Source: Nitrospirota bacterium
GTDB lineage: Bacteria > NPL-UPA2 > JAADIA01
Direction: 5' to 3'
Assembly (NCBI GenBank): GCA_013151555.1
Contig: JAADIA010000084.1
Span: 1-20,964 of the forward strand
Length of the DNA stretch: 20,964 nt
Both the position numbers and the translations under genes were made by a program. Below the pieces are notes generated by a model. That model saw only the letters and a list, made by a program, of their open reading frames with translations. It was not told where the DNA came from and did not search any database. This document shows, piece after piece, positions 7,930-14,056 of this stretch; the stretch's first letter is position 1, and each line of letters begins with the position of its first letter.

Positions 7930-9612
7930 TTAATTTCTATTATCCGTCATCTTTAAATAAGCCATGACCTGCTCAGCTACCCGGCGGAATACCGGAGCAG
8001 CTACCGTCCCTCCGTAATAAGTTCCTTGAGGTTCATCAACAACTACCAATATGGCAATCTGAGGGTTGTCGGCAGGGAGGTATCCAACAAAGGACGCGAT
8101 AAATTTACCGGGAAGATATCCTCCCACCCCGGCTACCTGGGCAGTCCCTGTCTTTCCCGCTACCCGATACTCCTTAAGACGAGCAGCTTTTCCCGTACCC
8201 TCATCTACCACTCCTACTAAAATATCCGTTAACTTCTTCGCCGTATCCGGAGAAATAACCCTTCGAAGGGGACGAGGAACAAACTTCTTTACTACCTCTC
8301 CCTCCTTGTTTATAATGGAATCAACTATTCTCGGCTGCATCAGAACTCCCCCGTTAGCTACAGCAGAAACAGCTGAAACCAATTGGATGGCTGTCACCGT
8401 TATCTCCTGCCCGTAAGGAATGGATCCCAGAGAAAGTTTTGACCAGGAACGAGGAGGTCTCACCAATCCTTTCCCCTCGCCGGGAAGGTCTACACCTGTC
8501 CTGGCTCCAAATCCAAAAGAGATTATATAGCGATAAAGTTTCTCCTTTCCCAGAGCCATGCCAATCTTAACTGCCCCGATATTGCTGGATTTTTCCACAA
8601 CCTCTTTAAAGGTTAACCATCCCTCGGGATGGACATCACGGATGGTACGCCCGGCTAACCGATAGAAACCCTCTTCACAGAAAATTTTATCCTCCAACTG
8701 GAAAAGTCCCTCTTCCAGAGCTGCTGCTGCCGTAATTATCTTAAAAGTTGATCCCGGTTCAAAACCATCGGTAACAGCACGGTTTCTATGCTGGGAGGGA
8801 AGATAATCCTGAAAAGAATTAGGATCGAATGTCGGTCGATTAGCTAAAGCCAAAATTTTTCCCGTTCCAGGTTCCATTATCACTATGGTTGCTCCCTTGG
8901 CTTTCGATTTTTGAAAGGCCTTTTCCAATTCCTGTTCAGCGATGTTCTGGATGACTTCATCTATAGTCAGTACCAAATTGAGGCCATTGATAGGAGCACT
9001 GTATTCATTCCGAAAGGAAAGGATCTCCCGACCCCGGGCATCCTTCTCTGACTGATCCCATCCCGGAGCCCCACGCAGATAGCGATCATAGTAAAGCTCT
9101 AATCCTTCTAAGCCTTTCCCGTCCATCCCGGAGAATCCGAGGATATGAGCAGCCAATTTTCCCTTGGGATAGAACCTCTTCACTTCCTCCACATAGTTAA
9201 GACCGGCTGAACTAAGTTGCTTCACTTTAGCTCCCAGTCCCTTTTTCACCTTCCTGGCCAGCCAGACAAAAGCTTTATCGCTTTTCAGTTTTTTCTCGAT
9301 AACCACGGGAGAGATATCCAGAAGAGCGGAGAGTTTCCTTACCGTTCCCTCAACCGGCCTTATCTTAGCAGGATTAGCATAGATAGAATCGACCGCGATA
9401 TTAATAGCTAATTCTTTCTTGTTCCTGTCATAGATAGTTCCTCTCCTGGGAGAGAGGCGAAAGTCAATCTGATGCTGTCTTTTTGCCTTAGCCCGAAGTG
9501 TTTCTCCTTCAACCAACTGAATTTGATATAAGCGCTGAAGAAGATAGATAAGACCGGCAGTAAGAGTTAAAAGGATAAGAAAGGTGCGAAATTTATGCCA
9601 CCGGGTTATCAT
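7930..9612 (-). CDS. ftsI: FtsI-type penicillin-binding protein (septal transpeptidase)
   Basis: Class B PBP that crosslinks septal peptidoglycan with FtsW. 560 residues: short basic N-terminus, one membrane anchor (about 9-26), the dimerisation/pedestal domain with RRGTIYDRN (56-64), a transpeptidase domain with the active serine in STFK (S288, K291), SSN (342-344) and KTG (487-489). No PASTA repeats are present, so it is FtsI-like rather than SpoVD or PBP2x-like. ATG at 9612 with GAGGGG about 7 nt upstream. It sits between the FtsL-like gene and murE as in most dcw clusters, with repeat-filled spacers on both sides (125 and 156 bp). Confidence 0.95.
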   Translation of the reverse strand: MITRWHKFRTFLILLTLTAGLIYLLQRLYQIQLVEGETLRAKAKRQHQIDFRLSPRRGTIYDRNKKELAINIAVDSIYANPAKIRPVEGTVRKLSALLDISPVVIEKKLKSDKAFVWLARKVKKGLGAKVKQLSSAGLNYVEEVKRFYPKGKLAAHILGFSGMDGKGLEGLELYYDRYLRGAPGWDQSEKDARGREILSFRNEYSAPINGLNLVLTIDEVIQNIAEQELEKAFQKSKAKGATIVIMEPGTGKILALANRPTFDPNSFQDYLPSQHRNRAVTDGFEPGSTFKIITAAAALEEGLFQLEDKIFCEEGFYRLAGRTIRDVHPEGWLTFKEVVEKSSNIGAVKIGMALGKEKLYRYIISFGFGARTGVDLPGEGKGLVRPPRSWSKLSLGSIPYGQEITVTAIQLVSAVSAVANGGVLMQPRIVDSIINKEGEVVKKFVPRPLRRVISPDTAKKLTDILVGVVDEGTGKAARLKEYRVAGKTGTAQVAGVGGYLPGKFIASFVGYLPADNPQIAILVVVDEPQGTYYGGTVAAPVFRRVAEQVMAYLKMTDNRN

Positions 9613-9672
9613 GATGGAACCCCTCTGTAAAAACTCTAAGATACAAAATTAAAAGAACAGAATGAAGTTTTT

Positions 9673-9735
9673 CTTAACACTTAACACTTAATCCTTAATA
9701 CTTATAACTTAATTCTTAATACTTATAACTCAATC
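9673..9735. repeat. Nine-unit heptad tandem array between ftsL-like gene and ftsI
   Basis: Nine consecutive in-register 7-nt units on the plus strand: CTTAACA, CTTAACA, CTTAATC, CTTAATA, CTTATAA, CTTAATT, CTTAATA, CTTATAA, CTCAATC. All run in one direction, unlike the two-armed arrays elsewhere. The array ends 2 nt from the stop codon of the ftsL-like gene. Confidence 0.85.
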
Positions 9736-9737
9736 CC

Positions 9738-10061
9738 TTACTTAACAACTATCCGGCGAATTGATTCCCCCTCGGTAGGAACAATTAATCCTAACTCTTC
9801 CCGGGCTATCCTCTCTAACCGCTGAGGAGCTTTGAGACTTACCGCCTCCGAGAGGAAGAGTTCATTCTTCTCGATTAACCGATCCCTTTGCTTAACCTTC
9901 TCCTTTATCCTGTATCCTGCCTCTAAACGCGCCACCCTTTCCCAAACATAAAACAGAATTATGGAAAAGAAAAGGATGGTCAGGATAAGATATTTCCAGA
10001 TGAAGAAGTTTTTTTTCTTCTTCCTTTTCCTTTTTCCTTTCCTCTTCGCTTTTCCAGTCAT
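9738..10061 (-). CDS. FtsL/DivIC-like division protein
   Basis: Small bitopic divisome protein of 107 residues: a very basic cytoplasmic tail (MTGKAKRKGKRKRKKKK), one transmembrane segment (about 19-40), then a periplasmic coiled coil (about 41-75) and the ending region ERIARE-ELGLIVPTEGE typical of the FtsL/DivIC (septum formation initiator) superfamily. FtsL is expected to form a complex with FtsB and FtsQ and to activate FtsWI. The start overlaps the rsmH stop by 4 nt. Sequence conservation in this family is low, so the call rests on architecture and position between rsmH and ftsI; the LGLIVP ending is also seen in DivIC/FtsB. Confidence 0.85.
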   Translation of the reverse strand: MTGKAKRKGKRKRKKKKNFFIWKYLILTILFFSIILFYVWERVARLEAGYRIKEKVKQRDRLIEKNELFLSEAVSLKAPQRLERIAREELGLIVPTEGESIRRIVVK

Positions 10062-10984
10062 ATCTTCTCAATTACCCGTAACTTGGCGCTGCGTGATCGA
10101 GGATTAGTCAGGATTTCCTCCTCGCCCGGCCGGACCACACCTTTAGTTACCTTTATTGCAACCTTCTTCCCATCACAGCAACAGACCGGCCACCGGGAAG
10201 GACATCGGCAAGCTCGGGCCCATTCTTGAAATGTCCCTTTGACTATTCGATCATCAAGAGATTGATAAGAGATGACGCCTATCCTTCCTCCCGGCCTCAG
10301 CATTTCGATCCCCTTATTCAATCCTTTTCTTAGAGCTTCCAGCTCCCTATTGACAGCTATCCTTAGAGCTTGAAATGTCTGGGTAGCCGGATGGATTTTT
10401 CTCCTCCGATGAGGTACAGCCTCTTCCACAATTTGGACCAACTGTCCGGTAGTCTTAATCTGTTCACATTTCCTTCGGATAACTATGAGGGCAGCAATCC
10501 TTCTTGCCCATCTTTCCTCTCCGAAACTCTTAATAATCCTTTCCAACTCCTCCCGGGATGAATTGTTCACCAAATGAGAAGCAGTAAGTGAGTTTCTTCT
10601 GTCCATACGCATATCCAGGGGAGCGTCAAACCGAAAGCTAAAACCTCTCTCCGGCTTGTCCAATTGAGGAGAGGAAACCCCCAAATCGAAAAATATCCCG
10701 TCCACTTCCCGGAGATTAAATTTTTTAAGGACCTTCTTTAAGTTCTCGAAATTATCTCGAACCAAGCTGCAAGAGGAACCATATCTCCTCAACCTCTTCT
10801 CAGCCGTTTTGATAGCCTCTTCATCCTGATCAATTCCAATTAATCTTCCCTCTTTTCCCAACTGCTCAAGAATAGCTTCGGCATGTCCTCCCTCTCCCAG
10901 GGTGCAGTCAACATAGATGCCTCCTGCTCGGCAATTGAGGAGTTTCACCACTTCCTTAAGTAAGACAGGAATATGTTTTCCCAT
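10058..10984 (-). CDS. rsmH: RsmH, 16S rRNA m4C1402 methyltransferase (MraW)
   Basis: S-adenosylmethionine-dependent N4-methyltransferase of C1402 in 16S rRNA. 308 residues, normal length: MGKHIPVLLKEV start typical of the family, SAM-binding VDCTLGEGGHAEAIL (25-39), IDQDEEA, the FFDLGVSSPQLD signature (98-109) with GFSFRFDAPLDMRMD (114-128), and the C-terminal basic NPRSRSAKLRVIE. The ATG at 10984 has no visible Shine-Dalgarno (AAAATTTTATT precedes it), although the start is secured by homology. The stop overlaps the next gene by 4 nt. An intrinsic terminator lies about 70 bp upstream, so rsmH may need its own promoter or read-through. Confidence 0.96.
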   Translation of the reverse strand: MGKHIPVLLKEVVKLLNCRAGGIYVDCTLGEGGHAEAILEQLGKEGRLIGIDQDEEAIKTAEKRLRRYGSSCSLVRDNFENLKKVLKKFNLREVDGIFFDLGVSSPQLDKPERGFSFRFDAPLDMRMDRRNSLTASHLVNNSSREELERIIKSFGEERWARRIAALIVIRRKCEQIKTTGQLVQIVEEAVPHRRRKIHPATQTFQALRIAVNRELEALRKGLNKGIEMLRPGGRIGVISYQSLDDRIVKGTFQEWARACRCPSRWPVCCCDGKKVAIKVTKGVVRPGEEEILTNPRSRSAKLRVIEKI

Positions 10985-10998
10985 AATAAAATTTTGTC

Positions 10999-11023
10999 AC
11001 CACGAATAAATACGGATACAGAC
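10999..11023. repeat. Single arm of an octad-type repeat upstream of rsmH
   Basis: ACCACGAATAAATACGGATA resembles one arm of the two-armed elements elsewhere in the window; no matching second arm is evident. It lies within the 62-bp interval bounded by the direct repeats at 10974-10984 and 11036-11046. Confidence 0.4.
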
Positions 11024-11050
11024 AACCCCAACCTGTGTTTTCCCATGCTC

Positions 11051-11095
11051 ATAAAAAATAAAGGCTCGTTCCCAAAAATCACTAAAGAACGAGCC
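11051..11095 (-). terminator. Intrinsic terminator between mraZ and rsmH
   Basis: On the minus strand GGCTCGTTC (11095-11087) pairs perfectly with GAACGAGCC (11071-11063) over a 15-nt loop, and TTTATTTTTTAT follows immediately. It would end or attenuate the mraZ transcript about 190 nt beyond its stop, before rsmH. Confidence 0.75.
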
Positions 11096-11116
11096 CATTA
11101 AGAACTATCAGCCATA

Positions 11117-11260
11117 TTACTCACATTGCGAGATGTCATACCCTTCATTTCCCTTTATAGAAAAATTGAGCTTATATCCCATTACCTATACATCCTTAGC
11201 CCGGATTATTCTCATGGTTCCTTTGAAGCCCGGCAGCCTTAGGTGGTTATGCTTCTCCAT
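11117..11260 (-). pseudogene. Possible small ORF with an in-frame TAG downstream of mraZ
   Basis: After the mraZ stop the minus strand has AGAAAGGAAAT-ATG and an open frame of 24 codons (beginning MEKHNHLRLPGFKG), a TAG at 11188-11186, then 22 more codons in the same frame (VMGYKLNFSIKGNEGYDISQ and two more) to a TAA at 11119-11117. I do not recognise either half. It may be a decayed small gene, two short peptides, or chance coding in a structured 3' leader that ends at the terminator 11051-11095. Without the internal stop it would be only about 47 residues. Confidence 0.25.
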
Positions 11261-11280
11261 ATTTCCTTTCTCCATTTCCT

Positions 11281-11730
11281 TCATTCTATCTTGACGTCCA
11301 TTTTCTCCGCTCTTTTCTCCAACCCATTTTCTTTTATTATCCCCTGTTTATATCCATTCCACTCAGCTCTATCCCAAATCTCAAAGCGAGAGGAGACTCC
11401 AATGATCGTTATTTCTTTTTTTATCCCCGCATAGTCTAAAAGACTTTGAGGTAGATTAATCCTTCCCTGTTTGTCACAGAGACACTGATTGGTTCCGGAA
11501 TACAATACCCGGCTGACGGCCCGGGGATCAGCTTGGTGAGGCGACTGAGATCTTAAAGTCTGCTCGAACACCTGCCACTGGTCAGGAGGGAAAACAAAAA
11601 GACATTTTTCATAACCTGTAGTTACCATAAAGGTATCCACAAATTTATCCTTAAGAACATCCCGGAACCTGGCCGGGATAATTACCCTCCCTTTCTTGTC
11701 AACAATATGCTCGTACTCACCATAAAACAT
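11281..11730 (-). CDS. mraZ: MraZ, transcriptional regulator of the dcw cluster
   Basis: DNA-binding regulator of the division/cell-wall operon that in other bacteria represses its own promoter. I start it at the ATG at 11730 (MFYGEYEHIVDKKGR), preceded by AGGGGA at suitable spacing, giving 149 residues; an upstream GTG at 11781 would add 17 residues encoded by the operator repeats and is not credible. Two SpoVT/AbrB-type half-domains are visible, each with the DxxGR motif: DKKGRVIIPARF (11-22) and DKQGRINLP (86-94). The C-terminal RFEIWDRAEW segment is typical. A consensus promoter and three operator-like repeats lie directly upstream. An intrinsic terminator lies downstream. Confidence 0.95.
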   Translation of the reverse strand: MFYGEYEHIVDKKGRVIIPARFRDVLKDKFVDTFMVTTGYEKCLFVFPPDQWQVFEQTLRSQSPHQADPRAVSRVLYSGTNQCLCDKQGRINLPQSLLDYAGIKKEITIIGVSSRFEIWDRAEWNGYKQGIIKENGLEKRAEKMDVKIE

Positions 11731-11750
11731 TTCTGATCCCCTAAGGCCCC

Positions 11751-11780
11751 GTTTCCCCCACTTCCTTCCACTTCCTCCCA
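11751..11780 (-). promoter_or_regulatory. MraZ operator: three 10-bp direct repeats
   Basis: On the minus strand the region reads as three in-register decamers, TGGGAGGAAG, TGGAAGGAAG, TGGGGGAAAC. This matches the known MraZ site in other bacteria (TGGGN direct repeats with 5-nt spacing). They cover about +1 to +30 of the predicted transcript, consistent with autorepression. Confidence 0.8.
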
Positions 11781-11786
11781 CCTGTG

Positions 11787-11815
11787 ATTATACCCTCTCC
11801 ACTTTTCCTTGTCAA
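11787..11815 (-). promoter_or_regulatory. Consensus sigma-70 promoter of mraZ/dcw cluster
   Basis: Minus strand TTGACA (11815-11810), 17-nt spacer, TATAAT (11792-11787): a perfect match to the housekeeping consensus. Predicted start of transcription is near 11780, about 50 nt before the mraZ ATG. Confidence 0.9.
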
Positions 11816-12092
11816 GAGATTTACTGATTTTTCTTTTCCTCAACATTGATACAGAAAAATATTCCCCTTTGTTTACCCCTCAAGCACAATATATTGATAC
11901 TTAGCATTCCTTTAACATCTATATAAGGGCATAGGGGGGATTAAAAATCTCCTGCGCAAAAAGAAGGATGGTTTTATCTTGAAGAAGGGATGGCTAAGCT
12001 CTAATTACTAAAGGAACCTACTTGTATGAGGTGTGAGATGGAATGAAAGTCTGTTGATCGTTTACCAGGGAAGGAAAAAAACAGCAAGGGTA
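11816..12092. other. Intergenic stretch between RNase P RNA and the mraZ promoter
   Basis: AT-rich 277 bp without a credible ORF or RNA. The minus strand directly after the RNase P RNA has CCCTTGCTG followed by seven T (about 12084-12075), which could serve termination of the RNA but lacks a clear local hairpin. I see no inverted repeat arrays here, in contrast to most other spacers in the window. Confidence 0.5.
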
Positions 12093-12497
12093 AGCTGGAG
12101 TTGGCCATAAGCCGAGTTCTGTATTTGATGATCATCTATCTGTCCGCCAAATTGCTCTGACGGATCAAGCGGCCAACCCGAGGGTCATAGCGCGGGATGG
12201 GCATCCCGTATCCGTCCCTCGCAGGGAACGGAATTCCCCTCTTATTTGGCCTTGCTCCGGGTGGGGTTTACCATGCCTCCCCTGTCACCAGAGGAGCGGT
12301 GAGCTCTTACCTCGCCTTTTTTACCCCCTTTGCTTGTTTACACAAGCAAACAATGGAGGCTGTGTATTTTCTGTGGCACTTTCCGTCGGGTCACCCCGCG
12401 TCGCCGTTAGCGACCACCCTGCCCGATGGAGCTCGGACTTTCCTCCCCTCCGCCAATCTTTTGGGCAGAGGAGCGATCATCCTGCCAACTCCAGCTC
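12093..12497 (-). ncRNA. rnpB: RNase P RNA (bacterial type A)
   Basis: Catalytic RNA of RNase P, which matures tRNA 5' ends. On the minus strand the 5' conserved block GAGGAAAGTCCGAGCTCC (about 12446-12428) and the 3' conserved block ACAGAACTCGGCTTATGG (about 12121-12104) are both present in the right order and spacing. The ends are set by helix P1: AGCTGGAGTTGGC at 12496-12484 pairs with GCCAACTCCAGCT at 12105-12093, 13 bp. Length of about 405 nt fits a type A molecule. A local hairpin TTTGCTTG/CAAGCAAA near 12335-12355 is likely P12. It lies 53 bp after rnhA on the same strand; a TATTAAT lies just upstream of P1 but I cannot define a firm promoter. Confidence 0.95.
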
Positions 12498-12549
12498 CAG
12501 ATGAAGCTATTAATAGGGCCCAGCAGATTAATATGTAATCTCTGGTTCA

Positions 12550-12954
12550 TTATAAACTCATGTCAATGGCTTGATTGGCTAACTTATCCGCCTCTTGATT
12601 TTTCTCCCGACCTATATGTTTTATCTCCACCTTCTTAAATCCTTCCCGGAGATGCTCAACCTGTTTGGAGAAAATCTTCAATAACTCGTTTTTAATCCGA
12701 TACCTCCCATCCATCTGCTTTACTACCAGCTCACTATCCATATAGATAGTAAGATATTTGGACTGACAAAGAAGTCCTTCCTGGAGTCCATAAATCAAAG
12801 CTACATACTCCGCCACATTATTGGTCGTTTTTCCCAGGTATTGTTTTATCCTCTTCAGAACATTCTCTTTATCATCATAAACGATGACGCCTATTCCCGC
12901 TCTTCCCGGATTTCCCCGAGAGGCTCCATCCACGTAAATAATCAATCTTTCCAT
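12550..12954 (-). CDS. rnhA: Ribonuclease HI family protein
   Basis: Cleaves the RNA strand of RNA-DNA hybrids. 134 residues with the RNase H fold and the full acidic active site: D9 in YVDGASRGNPG, E49 in NNVAEYVAL, D73 in YMDSELVV and D123 in NQEADKLAN, plus H113 in IKHIGRE. The length and the VDGASRGNPG form are those of the short bacterial RNase HI subfamily often found next to a C4 zinc-ribbon gene, exactly the arrangement here. ATG at 12954 with AAGGAAG upstream. The 257-bp spacer to the zinc-ribbon gene contains an inverted repeat element. Confidence 0.92.
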   Translation of the reverse strand: MERLIIYVDGASRGNPGRAGIGVIVYDDKENVLKRIKQYLGKTTNNVAEYVALIYGLQEGLLCQSKYLTIYMDSELVVKQMDGRYRIKNELLKIFSKQVEHLREGFKKVEIKHIGREKNQEADKLANQAIDMSL

Positions 12955-13036
12955 CCGTTCTTCCTTATTAAAAACAAAGAGCTTTGACTCCAGATTATCA
13001 TCGGATTGAATAGTTCTAATAGCTTAAAGAAAACAA

Positions 13037-13113
13037 GACAGGATCAACAAGATTAAACTGGATTTTTTAATTTTCTTATCGTTTCTATCCTGTTTAATCC
13101 CGTAAATCCTGTC
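13037..13113. repeat. 77-bp element with 27-nt imperfect terminal inverted repeats
   Basis: Left arm (13037-13063) and the reverse complement of the right arm (13113-13087) are both 27 nt and agree at 22 positions. Units of about 9 nt: ACAGGATCA, ACAAGATTA, AACTGGAT on the left; ACAGGATTT, ACGGGATTA, AACAGGAT on the right. It lies between the zinc-ribbon gene and rnhA. Confidence 0.8.
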
Positions 13114-13211
13114 AAAAGAAAGAATCAAACCTTAATCTTTATCTGCCCAAATCCGGTATCCCTGCTTGTTGTAGTCTGCGCTTTTAAAAACCGGCCTGAT
13201 TTGTTTAATTT

Positions 13212-13943
13212 TTAACCAGCTGAATCCGTACCTTCTTCAGTGTCAGGCAGGTATAATATCCGGGAGCATCTCTCACATATTATCATCCGGCGAGCTTGCA
13301 TAATCTCGTTTATCACCTGGGGCGGAAGTTTGGTAAAACATCCCTGACAAGCTTCAGCATTCACCGGCACCAGAGCTAACCCGCTTTTACCTTTTAAAAT
13401 CTTCTCATAGTAAGCAAGAAGCTTAGCTTCTATCTTCTTTGCCCCTTCTTCCCGCTCCTCTTGTCTTTTTCGTAGTTCTTCCTTCAGGATAGATACTCTT
13501 TCCTGGTTTTTCTTCTCTTCTTCAGCTAATTTCTCTCTTTCCTTTTCTAACTCTTCTTTTCTCCTCCCTACCATCTTTCTCAGTTCCTCTGCTCTTTCCA
13601 TCATAGCTAATATCTCATTCTCCCATTCCGAATGCTCCTGTTTCAAGCTATCGATTTCAAGCATGAGGGCAGAGTACTCTTTATTAGTCTTCACCTCATA
13701 TAACTGAGATTGATATTTGCTTAGAGAAGCTTCTTTAACACTCAATTCCCTCTCTTTGTGACGACGGTCCTTGTCCATATCTTCGAGCTTCTCCCCAATC
13801 TCCTCACAACTGTTCTCTCCTTGCTTAATGCTCTCTCTGAGAGTAATAATTTCCTCAGGAACAGTATCTATCTCTTTTTCTAACCTTTGAATGTGCCTAT
13901 CAATTTCCTGCAACTGAGTTAACAATTTTATCTGCTGACGCAC
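13212..13943 (-). CDS. Coiled-coil protein with C4 zinc ribbon (CdsZ-like)
   Basis: 243 residues. A long charged coiled coil (about residues 1-175, rich in Glu/Lys/Arg with heptad leucines) is followed by a C-terminal zinc ribbon with C199-x2-C202 (ACQGCF) and C223-x2-C226 (ICERCSRILY). This is the widespread zinc-ribbon family that includes Rv2229c/CdsZ-type proteins, thought to act in RNA or ribosome-related roles, but the exact function is uncertain. Start is GTG at 13943, with GAGG about 8 nt upstream. Its neighbour rnhA is a common partner. Flanking spacers on both sides carry inverted repeat elements. Confidence 0.85.
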   Translation of the reverse strand: MRQQIKLLTQLQEIDRHIQRLEKEIDTVPEEIITLRESIKQGENSCEEIGEKLEDMDKDRRHKERELSVKEASLSKYQSQLYEVKTNKEYSALMLEIDSLKQEHSEWENEILAMMERAEELRKMVGRRKEELEKEREKLAEEEKKNQERVSILKEELRKRQEEREEGAKKIEAKLLAYYEKILKGKSGLALVPVNAEACQGCFTKLPPQVINEIMQARRMIICERCSRILYLPDTEEGTDSAG

Positions 13944-13965
13944 TTCTTTTCCTCTCTTAAATTAA

Positions 13966-14048
13966 GCACAGAGACACTAAGTTAAAAAATCTAAAAAGCT
14001 GCAAGTATTGGCTTTTATTTTTCCTTTGTGCCTTTGTGCCTTGTGCCT
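13966..14048. repeat. Inverted octad repeat element between acsB and the zinc-ribbon gene
   Basis: Left arm GCACAGAGACACTAAGT (units CACAGAGA, CACTAAGT). The right arm on the minus strand reads GGCACAAGGCACAAAGG with a further CACAAAGG unit. The spacer lies 9 nt from the acsB stop. Confidence 0.65.
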
Positions 14049-14056
14049 TGTCGTTA

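Noticed and set aside
11160-11250. SAM-I-like riboswitch on the plus strand (TGAAGCCCGGCAGCC resembles the S-box core)
   Set aside because: The upstream S-box halves are missing and no plus-strand gene follows; the match is a short core only.
11200-11260. Cyclic-di-GMP (GEMM) riboswitch on the minus strand, from GGCTGCCGGG
   Set aside because: The GGCAAACC and ACGCAAAGCC parts of the motif are absent.
11731-11781. Longer mraZ from the GTG at 11781 (extra MGGSGRKWGKRGLRGSE)
   Set aside because: The added codons are the operator decamers at the transcription start, there would be almost no leader, and family members begin at MFYGEYEH.
12197-12638. Plus-strand ORFs over 12197-12538 and 12426-12638
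   Set aside because: They lie on the reverse of the RNase P RNA and rnhA; composition is not protein-like and conserved RNA blocks explain the sequence.
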